Shown: one piece after another, positions 16,577-27,358 of the stretch
Numbering within the stretch: the stretch's first letter is position 1
Layout: each line of letters begins with the position of its first letter
DNA from: Bog-532 sp963828445
Lineage (GTDB): Bacteria; Actinomycetota; Actinomycetes; Streptosporangiales; Streptosporangiaceae
Direction of reading: 5' to 3'
Length of the DNA stretch: 64,000 nucleotides
Assembly: GCA_963828445.1 (NCBI GenBank)
Contig: CAWHFP010000001.1
Span: forward strand, 1,364,001-1,428,000
The notes under the pieces: model-generated
Databases searched by the model: none
Told to the model about the DNA's origin: nothing
Seen by the model: the letters and a program-made list of their open reading frames with translations, nothing else
Position numbers and translations under genes: made by a program

Positions 16577-17800
16577 TCAGATGTTGCCGGCGGGCAGGAC
16601 GGGCTCGCCACCGCGCCAGATGCGGTGCGGCTTGAGGCCGTAGGCCCAGGTGAAGGCGCCCTCGTGGTCGGCGTCCCACTGGACGATGTCGGCGTAGCGG
16701 CCGCGGGCCATGGCACCGCGGTCCGGGGCCCGCAGGGCGTGGGCTCCGCCGATGGTGGCCGCGCGCAGCGCCTCGGTCACGCTCATGCCGAAGTGCCACA
16801 CGGCCAGCGAGACGACCAGGGCCATCGAGGTGATCCCGTTGCCGCCGGGCGTGTGGTCGGAACCCAGTGCGACGGCTACACCCTTGTCCAGCAGGGCCCG
16901 CACCGGCGGGGCACCGTGGGTCTGCAGCGAGGTCGACGGGCAGACCACCGCGGCCACCCCGGCCCGGGCCAGCGCGGCCACGTCATCGTCGTCGGCTTCG
17001 TGCAGCATGTCCGCGGACGCACAGCCGATCTCGGCGGCCAGCCGGGCGGCGCCGATGCGCGACTGCCCGCAGGCGTGGATCCGCGGCAGCAGCCCGGCCC
17101 GGCGGCCCGCGCTGAGGATCCAGCGCGCCTCGGCCTCGGTGAAGCGGCCGTCTTCGCAGTACACGTCGACGCTGTCGGCACCGGCCGCGGCCGCGTCTGG
17201 GCACCAGGAGCTGACCGCGTCGATGTAGTCGGCCCGGCGGCCGAAGTACTCCGGCGGCACCGAATGGGCGGCCAGGAAGGTGACGTGCATCCGCGGCATG
17301 CCGGGCTCGCTCTCCAGCGACCGCAGCATCCGGACGTCGGCCAGTTCGCCGTCCCGGGTCAGGTGGTAGCCGGTCTTGGCCTCGACGGTGGTGGTGCCGG
17401 ACATCAGCCAGGAGTTGAGGCGCTCACGGACGCCGTTGCACAGGGTCCAGGGGTCGGTGCCCCGGGTCACGGTCACGGTGGAGGAAATGCCGCCGCCCGC
17501 GGCGTTGATCTCCGAGGCGGTCGAGCCGCCGGACAGCATGGTCAGTTCGGCCCAGCGGTTGCCCGCGTAGACCGGGTGGCTGTGCGCGTCAATGAGTCCC
17601 GGAGTGACCAGTCCGCCGCCCAGGTTCTCAACGTGATCCACGTCAACGATGTCGTCGACCACCCCGGGGACGCGTTGAGGCAACTCGGCCGCGGGGCCAA
17701 CCCAGGCGATCCGCTCGTCCTTGGTCAGGATGGCGGCGTTGCTCAGGATCTCAGACCCCGTCCACAGGCGACCGATGTTGGTCATCAAACGGACAGTCAA
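16577..17800 (-). CDS. hutI: Imidazolonepropionase-like amidohydrolase
   Basis: Zn-dependent amidohydrolase; HutI opens the imidazolone ring in histidine degradation. TTG 17800 is preferred because AGGGG precedes it on the minus strand (MTVRLMTNIGRLWTG); ATG 17785 is an alternative. ~407 residues. Metal ligands H73-x-H75 (DAHSHPVYAGNRWAE), the HutI signatures EAKTGYHLT and DVYCEDGRFT, then IHACGQSRIGAARLAAE with SADML, and the metal Asp in ALGSDHTPGGN. HutI proteins usually have a His after SAD in the fourth motif; here it reads SADMLHEA. No hutH, hutU or hutG is nearby, so a different imidazolone or cyclic substrate is possible. Confidence 0.75.
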   Translation of the reverse strand: MTVRLMTNIGRLWTGSEILSNAAILTKDERIAWVGPAAELPQRVPGVVDDIVDVDHVENLGGGLVTPGLIDAHSHPVYAGNRWAELTMLSGGSTASEINAAGGGISSTVTVTRGTDPWTLCNGVRERLNSWLMSGTTTVEAKTGYHLTRDGELADVRMLRSLESEPGMPRMHVTFLAAHSVPPEYFGRRADYIDAVSSWCPDAAAAGADSVDVYCEDGRFTEAEARWILSAGRRAGLLPRIHACGQSRIGAARLAAEIGCASADMLHEADDDDVAALARAGVAAVVCPSTSLQTHGAPPVRALLDKGVAVALGSDHTPGGNGITSMALVVSLAVWHFGMSVTEALRAATIGGAHALRAPDRGAMARGRYADIVQWDADHEGAFTWAYGLKPHRIWRGGEPVLPAGNI

Positions 17801-18520
17801 CGGTAAACCCCTACACATCGGGAACCAGGGGTGATGGTTCCGTTCGTCATGAGCGGTCACCTGCCATAGTCGTACGTGACGGAGTTGAGTTGCCGGCACG
17901 TACTCCGGGACGCGGATCGCGCGCGCCTACGTTACAAGGCCGCACGCACGCATGCGCGCACCAACATATCGATTCCGTTACCGTATTGCACCTCAAGGAC
18001 CTCGTACAAGGCTTTTGGCAAAACACAGCCCTTTCTCAGCACCCCGCGTGGTTCGGTTCATCACGGACGAGGCGGGAGCGCCCTCACATCCTGCTTCCAA
18101 CGGGCGGACTCGGCCCTTCAGCCACCGTTCCCGGGGAGTTCTCAAAGCCCTTCCCAGCAGGCGACCGGACCGTTCCGTCGCTGGATAACGCGCTATCTCT
18201 GCATCGGCACTTGCGGATGCACATGCAGCGAGCAATCCCAGGGCCCCGGGTGCGGCCCGGGCTCACGATCGTCCCGGCTCACACTGCCTGTGCGTAGTGA
18301 GGACAATACTCTTTATCACCCTGAAATAAGACAGAAACGTCGTATCTGGGTGCCCCGCACGAAGCGTACCGGACGGTCGCGAAGATCATTAAGTGCAATA
18401 CAGAAGGAAATCTACAAATACCATCTTTGACGCTCGCCAATGCCACCGTATACAGATCACGGAACGAATAAATTCCGGTGGTCCGACCATTGGCCAGATA
18501 GTGTTAACCCTCACAATGAG

Positions 18521-18538
18521 TAACGTACGCCCACGTTA
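18521..18538. promoter_or_regulatory. Palindrome TAACGT-N6-ACGTTA
   Basis: A perfect 6-bp inverted repeat with a six-base centre, preceded by AATGAG. A second AATGAGTAACG lies 318 bp downstream. An imperfect relative (GTTAACG-N3-CGTAAAC) occupies 18568-18584. Operator-like; the binding protein is unknown. Confidence 0.4.
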
Positions 18539-18837
18539 GTTTTGTGCCCGCGGCGGTATTTAAGCACGTTAACGAACCGTAAACAGCGGGTGGATGGCTC
18601 ACTGGCTGCGCTCCGTTGCCAGCCACGATGCGTAACCAGAACTACGGCCAGGCCGGCGGAGCCGGACCCGGGCGGGCCGCGGGCGGGCGCCGCGCGGGCG
18701 GCGGGACCATTCCCCTATGACCCGGCGAGACCCGCCGGAGCGGCGGTAATGCCGATGTGGGCAGCCTTTGTGCAGGCGGCCGGCCGGACGCCGGCGGTGG
18801 ACCGGCGTCCACCCGCTGGCCTTTGTTCGATAATGAG

Positions 18838-18853
18838 TAACGGCGAACCGTTA
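18838..18853. promoter_or_regulatory. Palindrome TAACGG-N4-CCGTTA
   Basis: A perfect 6-bp inverted repeat, again preceded by AATGAG (AATGAGTAACGG, starting at 18833). With the copy at 18521 it suggests a repeated recognition site for one regulator in this spacer. Confidence 0.4.
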
Positions 18854-18959
18854 ATTGGCAGTAAGTGCGTGCCGGGTTGGGTCCCGGAGGGCTGAGGGCA
18901 CCGGTGAGGCACGGGAGGCGCGGCCGGACCGGGCCGGACGGCCCAGGTTGGCCGGATGC

Positions 18960-19259
18960 CGAAAGGGACACGGTACGCGTCAATGCCGAAAGGGTGCGGC
19001 TAACCGATCCGGGGCGTTTGGGGGCCGCGGGGGTGCGCTAGGGGTTTTTGGAGGCCGGGGGTGTGCTGGGGCGCTGGCGGGCCGGGGCGCTGGGCGTTGC
19101 GGGCCGGGGCGCTGGGCGCTTGCGGGCCGGGGCGTGTGCGGGCGCTTGCGGGCTGGGGCGCTGGGCGCTGGGCGGGCTGCGGGTGGGTGCGCCCGGGCGA
19201 CGGGTGGGTGCGCCCGTGGTCCGGGCGCACCCTCCGGTGTCGTGCGTGAAACTCCCGGG
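18960..19259 (-). repeat. G-rich (plus) / C-rich (minus) minisatellite 3' of hflX
   Basis: Imperfect ~22-bp units built on GCGGGCCGGGGCGCTGGGCG repeat about four times at 19075-19165, then two copies of GGGTGGGTGCGCCCG at about 19190-19215. On the hflX coding strand this is a C-rich, G-poor trailer of about 250 nt, which fits a Rho-dependent termination zone. Confidence 0.6.
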
Positions 19260-20828
19260 TCAGCGGGAGGCCCGGCTGGCGAAGGCCCGCGCGGGTGCGG
19301 GCGCAGCCGCCGGCCGTGTGCTGGCCGGGAGCGGGACCGCCGGGGCCGGCTGGGCCGGCTGGCTGCCGTCGGCCTCGGTGGCCTCGAGGGGGTCGGTGCT
19401 GAACGGGGCCAGCTCGGCGGCCAGGGCCGGTGGGACCCGGGCCTGGAGCTCGGTGCCGTCGGGGCCGTGGCCGACCTTCAGGACCTCGCCCTCTTCGTGC
19501 ACGCGGGCGATCAGGTCACCGCGGCTGTAGGGCACCAGGGCCTGAACCTCGCGGTCACGACGGGGCAGCGCCTCCTCCAGCGCGTCGCGCAGGTCGTCCA
19601 GGCCGGCCCCGGTGCGGGCCGAGACCAGCACGCTGTCGCCGACGCGGCGGCGCAGGCTTTCGATCACGATCGGGTCGGCGGCGTCCGACTTGTTGATCAC
19701 CATCAGCTCCGGCACCTCGCCCGCGCCGATCTCGGCCAGCACCGAGCGGACCGCGGTGATCTGGGCCTCGGGCTCCGGGTCGGAGCCGTCCACCACGTGC
19801 AGGATCAGGTCGGCGTGGGCGGTCTCCTCCAGAGTGGACCGGAACGCCTCGACCAGCTGGTGCGGCAGGTGCCGGACGAACCCGACAGTGTCGGTGAGGG
19901 TCAGCGCCCGCCCGGACGCGGTGCGGGCCCGCCGGACCGCCGGGTCCAGCGTGGCGAACAGCGCGTCCTCGACCAGCACACCCGCGCCGGTCAGCCGGTT
20001 GAGCAGGCTCGACTTGCCCGCGTTGGTGTAGCCCGCGATGACTACGGACGGGACCTCGTGGCGGCGGCGCTGGCCGCGCTGGACGTCCCGGCTCACCGAC
20101 ATCGCGGCGATCTCCCGGCGCAGCTTGGCCATGCGGGCCCGCAGGCGGCGCCGGTCCGTTTCGATCTTGGTCTCACCAGGGCCACGGGTGCCGATACCGC
20201 CGCCGCCGGCCACCCGGCCACCGGCCTGCCGGGACATCGACTCACCCCAGCCCCGCAGCCGGGGCAGCATGTAGGCCAGCTGGGCCAGCTCGACCTGGGC
20301 CTTACCTTCGCGGCTCCGCGCATGCTGGGCGAAGATGTCGAGGATCAACGCGGTCCGGTCGATCACCTTGACCTTGACCACGCTCTCCAGGCGGTTCAGC
20401 TGGCTGGGGCTCAGCTCGCCGTCACAGATCAGCGTGTCGGCACCCACCGCGGCCACGATGTCGGCCAGTTCAGCGGCCTTGCCCGAACCCACGTAGGTGG
20501 CGGGGTCCGGCTTGCCGCGCCGCTGGATCAGCCCGTCGAGCACCTCGGAACCGGCGGTCTCGGCCAGGCGGCTCAGCTCCAGGAGCGAGTTCTCCGCGCT
20601 GGCCAGGGTGCCTTCGGCCCAGACGCCGATCAGCACGACCTGCTCGAGGCGAAGAGAACGGTATTCGACCTCGGTGACGTCCTGAAGTTCCGTGGACAGA
20701 CCCGCGACCCGGCGCAAGGCCTGACGGTCTTCCAGGTCGAAGTCACCGGGAGCAGCGGCCGGCTCGTAGAAGTCGTCGAGCTCGTCGCCGGCCATCGCCG
20801 GCTCCGGCCGCTCAGAAAATGCGGTCAT
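19260..20828 (-). CDS. hflX: GTPase HflX
   Basis: Ribosome-splitting GTPase of the Obg-HflX superfamily. The start is ATG 20828 with TTGGAGGACA just before it; 522 residues. N-terminal HflX domain (GVWAEGTLASAENSLLELSR, GSGKAAELADIV), glycine-rich linker ending GTRGPGETKIETDRRR, then G1 GYTNAGKSSLLNRLTG, G2-type FATLDP, G3 TDTVGFVRHLPH, G4 VINKSD (usually NKID). The C-terminal ~45 residues are a Pro/Ala/Ser tail absent from short HflX proteins. In Streptomyces this gene lies near dapF-miaA; here those are 25 kb away. Confidence 0.94.
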   Translation of the reverse strand: MTAFSERPEPAMAGDELDDFYEPAAAPGDFDLEDRQALRRVAGLSTELQDVTEVEYRSLRLEQVVLIGVWAEGTLASAENSLLELSRLAETAGSEVLDGLIQRRGKPDPATYVGSGKAAELADIVAAVGADTLICDGELSPSQLNRLESVVKVKVIDRTALILDIFAQHARSREGKAQVELAQLAYMLPRLRGWGESMSRQAGGRVAGGGGIGTRGPGETKIETDRRRLRARMAKLRREIAAMSVSRDVQRGQRRRHEVPSVVIAGYTNAGKSSLLNRLTGAGVLVEDALFATLDPAVRRARTASGRALTLTDTVGFVRHLPHQLVEAFRSTLEETAHADLILHVVDGSDPEPEAQITAVRSVLAEIGAGEVPELMVINKSDAADPIVIESLRRRVGDSVLVSARTGAGLDDLRDALEEALPRRDREVQALVPYSRGDLIARVHEEGEVLKVGHGPDGTELQARVPPALAAELAPFSTDPLEATEADGSQPAQPAPAVPLPASTRPAAAPAPARAFASRASR

Positions 20829-21235
20829 TGTCCTCCAAGGACGGTACTTCTGCTTCTGGCTGGGAGCGGCGTGGGCGCCCCTGCCTTGTTGTCCCCGATA
20901 GTGCCACGGGCACACGAGGTTGTCGCTTCCTTAAACAACGCGTCGCTCTCAGTTGTGCCCCGCCCTGGAGTTGGCGTCTGGGACTTCCGGGGCTGGCGTG
21001 GCGGAAGGGGTGTCAAGGCTGGAGCTGGGGACGCTTGTGGACGTATACGGCCCAATAGCGGTCCCAGCCCCGGATTGGGCCCTGCTCTTGGGGCTCCCGA
21101 GGCTAGTGGGACTGAGGCGGGCGTCGCGGTGAGGGCCTCGGCGCGAGGCCGCTGTGGTCGTCGGGACTGAAGTGATGGCGGCCAGGACTGCGGTGGCTGG
21201 GACTCGCCGGGCTGGTGGGACGGCGAACTCCTGGT

Positions 21236-21276
21236 CGGGAACATTTGTTGTCACATACTGCACAAAAGTGTTCCCG
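21236..21276. promoter_or_regulatory. Long inverted repeat CGGGAACA...TGTTCCCG
   Basis: Arms CGGGAACA (21236-21243) and TGTTCCCG (21269-21276) are perfect and the pairing continues inward with one gap (TTTGTTGT against CACAAAAG). The left side contains GAACATTTGTTG, close to the actinobacterial LexA box. The local sequence is less GC-rich than its surroundings. It may be an operator for a leftward hflX promoter or a structured RNA; undecided. Confidence 0.45.
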
Positions 21277-21459
21277 TACCCGACGACCAACAGGGGTGGG
21301 CGGACTGGAGCGGCCGCTTCTTGCTGTTATCAGCCGGGGCCGGGACTCATGGGTCAGACGGGCAGCGAGACGGACCAGAGGTCGGATCGGGTGAGTTGGC
21401 TACCTGAGGTGGCGGGGACGAGGAGCCGGTTGGGGCGAATGAGGCCACCGGGCCTGGAC

Positions 21460-21730
21460 GGGTAGCGGGCGCGGCCCAGGGTGGCAGGGCACAGGCCAGG
21501 ATGGCAAGGCGCGGGGCCGGGGTGACCTGGGAGCGGATCGGAGGCGGCCGGATGGCCCGGGAGCGGATCAGGCGCGGGTCGGATGGCAGGGCGCGGGCCC
21601 GGGAGTGGCGGGCGCGGGCCCAGGGTGGCGGGCGCGGGCCAGAGTGGCAGGGGCGCGGGCCAGGGTGACTGGGGCGCAGGCCGGGGTGGCAGACGCGGGC
21701 CGCGGGGTGGCTTGGGGAGCGGGACGGGGG
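21460..21730 (-). repeat. Minisatellite trailer 3' of the HelR-like gene
   Basis: Units of about 18-20 bp, core GGGCGCGGGCC(C)AGGGTGGC, repeat imperfectly and most regularly at 21590-21690. On the minus strand this is C-rich with few G runs, as at the ends of hflX and hemW. No coding potential is seen. Confidence 0.6.
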
Positions 21731-24022
21731 TTAGCCGACGGGGGTGGGGTCTTCGATGGTGGGGCGGAGGGAGTCGAGGATGGGGGGAAGTTCGCCCTCG
21801 AAGACCACGGCCAGGCGGTGGGTGGCCCGGGTGATGGCCACGTAGAGGTCGTGGCCGCCCTGGGGGGACTGGGCGATGATGCCGGCCGGGTCGGCCAGGA
21901 CGACGCGGTCGAACTCCAGGCCTTTGGCTTGGGCCACGGTGAGCAGGGCGACCGGGGCGTCGAGGGCTTCGGCCTGGTCGCCGGGGACGGCCCCGGGGAC
22001 CTGGGCGGCCAGGTCGGCGATGCGGTCGGCGGGGGCGATGACGGCCAGCCTGCCCTCCTCGGCGGCGGTCAGGCCGGAGACTTCCTCGTCGACGACCCGG
22101 GCGACCTGGGGGCCGAAGTCGCCGGCCGCGGCCACCCGGACCACGCGCGGGTGCTCGCCTTCCTCGCGCACCGATTCCGGCGGCTCCTGGGACGGTGCAA
22201 CTTTTGCCAGGACGTCGGCGGCGACGGCCATGATCTCGGCCGGGGTGCGGTAGTTGACGGTCAGCCGCTCCTCGCGCCAGCGGTCCTTGACGTAGGGGTC
22301 GAGCATCTGGCCCCAGGACGAGGCGCCGGCCGGGCTGCCGGTCTGGGCCACGTCCCCGACCACGGTCAGGGACTTGGTCGGGACCCGGCGCATGACCATC
22401 CGCCAGGCCATGGCCGACAGTTCCTGGGCCTCGTCCACGATCACGTGGCCGTAGGACCAGGTCCGGTCGGCGGCGGCCCGCTCGGCGGTGGTCAGCTCGG
22501 GGCCCTCGTCCCGGTTGCGGCCGGCCAGCGCGGCCGCGTCGACCAGGCCCTGCCCGGCCAGGCCGGTCAGTTCCAGCACGCCCTGGGCGTACTCCTCTTC
22601 TTCCCGGCGCTCTCGCTCGGCGGCCCGGCGCAGCGCCCGGTCGGCGGAGTCGTCGGCGCCCAGCAGCTCCGCCGCCTCGTCCAGGAGCGGAACGTCGCTC
22701 ACCGTCCAGACGCCGGGCTGGTGGGTACGAAGCAGTACCGACCTTTCATCGGGGGAAAACCCGGATGCGGCGCGGCGGAGGGCACCTTCCTCCTCCAGCA
22801 GCGCGGCCAGCAGCCGCTGGGGGGTGAGGAACGGCCACAGCGCGTCGAGGGCGGACCGGACCACGTCCTCATCCCACAGCCGGGCCCGCACGTAGGGCAG
22901 GTCCTCGGCGTCCAGGCTGCGGCCGAGCGCGACCGCTTCGGCCCGGGCGACGGCGTCGAGCATCTCGGTGACGAACAGCTTGCGGGCCACGTTGTGGGGC
23001 CGGCGCATGCCCCGGGCGCGGATGCGGGCGCGTTCGACCAGGTCGGCGGCGACGGTGATCGGCACGCCGTCGACCCGGAGGTCCAGGTCGTGGCGGGGCG
23101 CCCGCTGCTGGTCCCGGACCGCGGCCCGGAGCACCTTGACCATGCGCACGTCGCCCTTGATGACCGCGGCGGCCGGGTCCTCGGGGGCGGTGGCGCGGAC
23201 GCCGGGGAACAGTTCGCCGAGCGAGGACAGCACCACGTCGGTCTCGCCCAGCGACGGCAGCACCTGGCTGATGTAGCGCAGGAACGTCGAGTTGGGCCCG
23301 ATGATGAGCACGCCGCGGCGTTCCAGCGTGCGGCGGTGCGTGTAGAGCAGGTAGGCGGCCCGGTGCAGCGCGGCCACGGTCTTGCCGGTGCCGGGACCAC
23401 CCTGCACGACCAGCACCCCGCCCAGCGAGGAGCGGATGACCCGGTCCTGCTCGGCCTGGATGGTGGCGACCACGTCGCTCATCCGGCCGGTCCGGCCCCG
23501 GCGCACGGTGGCCAGCAGCATGGCCTCGCCGACCAGGCCGCGCCGGTCGGCCTCGCTCATCCGGTCCAGGTCGAATACCTCGTCGTCCAGCCCGGTAACG
23601 GTGCGCCCGCGGGTGTAAAGGTGGCGCCGCCGGACCAGGCCGGCCGGGTCATTGGGCGTGGCCGCGTAAAAAGGGCGGGCGGCCGGGGCTCGCCAGTCAA
23701 TGAGGACCGGATCATATTCGCCGTCGTGCAATCCGATACGGCCGATATAAAAGGTGCGGCTATCGGTGTCGTCCATGCGCCCGAAGCACAGGCCGCGCTC
23801 CACGCCGTTCAGCTGGGACAGGCGTCGTGCCTGCTCAACGGCTGAGGCCTCGCGCTCCATCCGGGCCGCGAAGGTGCCCCCGCCACCCCGGCCGTGCACC
23901 TCGTCCAGGGCTTTCTCGCTGCGCGCACGGGCGGCGTCGAGCAGGCCGTACAGCATGGAAACGTAATCCTGCTCTTTCCGAATGGACTCGGAAAGGGCCG
24001 ATTCGGTTTTACGGTCAGCCAT
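21731..24022 (-). CDS. HelD/HelR-like RNA polymerase recycling ATPase (UvrD-like helicase fold)
   Basis: A 763-residue superfamily 1 ATPase. N-terminal helical domain (SESIRKEQDYVSMLYGLLDA), then FYIGRIGLHD and VLIDWRAPAARPFYAATPND, both HelD hallmarks, Walker A VVQGGPGTGKTVAALHRAAY, Walker B IVDEAQELSAMAWRMV, VVGDVAQTGSPAG, LTVNYRTPAEIM, AKGLEFDRVVL and YVAITRATH. Class II HelD proteins pull RNA polymerase off DNA; the actinobacterial HelR also gives rifamycin tolerance by displacing the drug. ATG 24022 is used; TTG 24052 (after a GGAGG at 10-nt spacing) is an equally good start. No rifamycin-associated palindrome was found upstream. Divergent from aceB. Confidence 0.85.
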   Translation of the reverse strand: MADRKTESALSESIRKEQDYVSMLYGLLDAARARSEKALDEVHGRGGGGTFAARMEREASAVEQARRLSQLNGVERGLCFGRMDDTDSRTFYIGRIGLHDGEYDPVLIDWRAPAARPFYAATPNDPAGLVRRRHLYTRGRTVTGLDDEVFDLDRMSEADRRGLVGEAMLLATVRRGRTGRMSDVVATIQAEQDRVIRSSLGGVLVVQGGPGTGKTVAALHRAAYLLYTHRRTLERRGVLIIGPNSTFLRYISQVLPSLGETDVVLSSLGELFPGVRATAPEDPAAAVIKGDVRMVKVLRAAVRDQQRAPRHDLDLRVDGVPITVAADLVERARIRARGMRRPHNVARKLFVTEMLDAVARAEAVALGRSLDAEDLPYVRARLWDEDVVRSALDALWPFLTPQRLLAALLEEEGALRRAASGFSPDERSVLLRTHQPGVWTVSDVPLLDEAAELLGADDSADRALRRAAERERREEEEYAQGVLELTGLAGQGLVDAAALAGRNRDEGPELTTAERAAADRTWSYGHVIVDEAQELSAMAWRMVMRRVPTKSLTVVGDVAQTGSPAGASSWGQMLDPYVKDRWREERLTVNYRTPAEIMAVAADVLAKVAPSQEPPESVREEGEHPRVVRVAAAGDFGPQVARVVDEEVSGLTAAEEGRLAVIAPADRIADLAAQVPGAVPGDQAEALDAPVALLTVAQAKGLEFDRVVLADPAGIIAQSPQGGHDLYVAITRATHRLAVVFEGELPPILDSLRPTIEDPTPVG

Positions 24023-24126
24023 TACCTGCGGTGCTTTCGATTGCTCAGTCAACGTCCCCGTGCCTCCGCTGGGCGAGCAAATAAGCATACCGGGTCCCGG
24101 TGTTGACCCTGCCCCGGCGGCCTGGC

Positions 24127-24146
24127 TAACGTTACCCGTCAGTAAC
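24127..24146. promoter_or_regulatory. Overlapping palindromes in the helR-aceB divergent region
   Basis: TAACGTTA (24127-24134) overlaps GTTAC-N6-GTAAC (24131-24146). It lies about 80-100 bp from both divergent starts, so it could control the glyoxylate operon, the ATPase or both. It shares the TAACG core with the palindromes at 18521 and 18838. Confidence 0.4.
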
Positions 24147-24226
24147 AACTGGCCCACAGGTCCGGACTCGTCGCCAGGGACCCGATCTGTAAGGATGGAA
24201 GCAGACTGCTGCGGAGGAGTTAGCTT

Positions 24227-25827
<1,601 letters not shown>

Positions 25828-25828
<1 letters not shown>

Positions 25829-27318
25829 TGGCCACCCCGCTGCCGGCTGCGCCCACGGGGGCGTGCGCGGCGCTGATCCCCCTGCTGGAGGAGATCTGCG
25901 GGGCTGACCAGGTGATTTCCGAGCCGCGGGAGCTGCGGACCTACGAGTGCGACGGCCTGACCGCGCACCGGACCGCGCCCGCGCTGGTGGTGCTGCCGGA
26001 CAGCGCCGAGCAGATCGCGGCCGTGGTCCGGGCCTGCGCCCAGGCCGGGGTGCCGTTCGTGGCCCGCGGCTCGGGCACCGGGCTGTCGGGCGGGGCGCTG
26101 CCGCGCAGCGACGGCGTGCTCATCGTCACCTCGCGGATGCGCCGGGTGCTGGAGGTGGATCCGCTCAGCCGCCGGGCCATCGTGGAGCCGGGCGTGACCA
26201 ACCTGGCCGTGAGCAAGGCGGTCGAGCCGTACGGGTTCTTCTACGCGCCCGACCCGTCCAGCCAGGTGGTCTGCTCGGTGGGCGGCAACGTGGCCGAGAA
26301 CTCGGGCGGCGCCCACTGCCTCAAGCACGGGTTCACCGTGCACCACGTCACCGGGCTGGAGATCGTCACCCCGGACGGCGAGCTGACCTGGCTGGGCGAC
26401 GGCACCGGGGTCTCCCCCGGCTACGACCTGCTGGGCGCGTTCATGGGGTCCGAGGGCACGCTCGGCATCGCGACCAAGGTCGTGGTCAAGCTGACCCCGC
26501 TGCCGGAGATGGTCCGGACCCTGCTGGCCGCGTTCGAGTCGACCAGCGCGGGCGGCACCGCGGTGTCGGAGATCATCGGGACCGGGATCGTGCCGGCCGC
26601 CATCGAGATGATGGACGCGCTGGCCATCGAGGCGGCCGAGGCCGCCGTGCACTGCAACTACCCGGCCGGGGCGGGCGCGGTCCTGGTCGTCGAGCTGGAC
26701 GGCCCCGAGTCCGAGGTCGAGGCCGAGGCCAGCGCGGTGCGGGAAAAGTGCGAGCAGGCCGGGGCGGGTGAAATCCGGTCGGCCGACGACCCGGCCGACC
26801 GGGCCCGGATCTGGGCGGGCCGCAAGTCCGCGTTCGCGGCGGTGGGCCGGATCAGCCCGGCCTACATCGTGCAGGACGGGGTGGTGCCGCGCACCGCGCT
26901 GTCCGGCATCCTGGGCCGGATCGCCGAGCTGTCCGGCGCCCGTGAGGGGGTCCGGGTGGCCAACGTGTTCCACGCCGGCGACGGCAACCTGCACCCGCTG
27001 GTGCTGTTCGACGACCGGATCGACGGCGCGGGCGAAGCCGCCGAGGAGGTGTCCGGGCAGATCCTGGACCTGTGCATCGAAGCCGGGGGCTCGATCACCG
27101 GCGAGCACGGGGTGGGCGTGGACAAGGCCAAGTACATGCCGAAGATGTTCGGCCCCGACGACCTGGACACCATGCAGTTCCTGCGCTGCGCGTTCAACCC
27201 GCGCAACCTGTGCAACCCGGGCAAGGTGTTCCCCACGCCCCGGCTGTGCGGCGAGGTCCCCGGGGTGCACCGGGCACCGCACCCGGCGAGCGCGGCCGGT
27301 GAGGTGGAGATCTTCTGA
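25828..27318 (+). CDS. glcD: Glycolate oxidase subunit GlcD (FAD-linked)
   Basis: 496 residues, starting at the ATG that overlaps the aceB stop (TGATG). FAD-binding PCMH-type domain: ALVVLPDSAEQIAAVVRACA, VARGSGTGLSGGA, DPSSQVVCSVGGNVAENSGG, MGSEGTLGIATKVVVKLTPL. The C-terminal FAD-oxidase domain has VFHAGDGNLHPLVLFDDRID and GGSITGEHGVGVDKAKYMP with the catalytic His residues. It oxidises glycolate (or D-lactate) to the 2-oxoacid together with GlcE and GlcF at the membrane. The context with malate synthase favours glycolate. Confidence 0.94.
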
Positions 27319-27358
27319 TGATGGTGGCGCTTATTTTTTCTAAGGTCGGGAGGCCGGC

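Larger units (their letters stand above)
17801..19259. other. 1.46-kb spacer between hutI and hflX, partly AT-richer, no supported gene
   Basis: Roughly 18290-18590 is much less GC-rich than the rest of the window and shows no coding-like third-position bias. It holds several TAACG-type palindromes (listed separately) and -10-like hexamers. An open stretch 17876-18430 on the plus strand would encode a Lys/Arg-rich 184-residue chain with no recognisable domain; I do not call it. From ~18960 the sequence becomes a G-rich minisatellite running into the end of hflX. Confidence 0.5.
20829..21730. other. 0.9-kb spacer upstream of hflX with a 41-bp palindromic element
   Basis: No supported gene. 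It includes the hflX promoter region, a strong inverted repeat at 21236-21276, and from ~21460 a minisatellite that forms the 3' flank of the HelR-like gene. Frames open through parts of it are Pro/Ser/Thr/Ala-rich and lack domains. Confidence 0.5.

Noticed and set aside
17876..18430. A 184-residue plus-strand gene in the hutI-hflX spacer
   Set aside because: No domain, no ribosome-binding site, mixed composition and no codon bias like the neighbours.
20949..21290. A 113-residue minus-strand protein spanning the 41-bp palindrome
   Set aside because: Low-complexity Pro/Ser/Thr/Ala sequence, no domain, and its start lies inside the inverted repeat.
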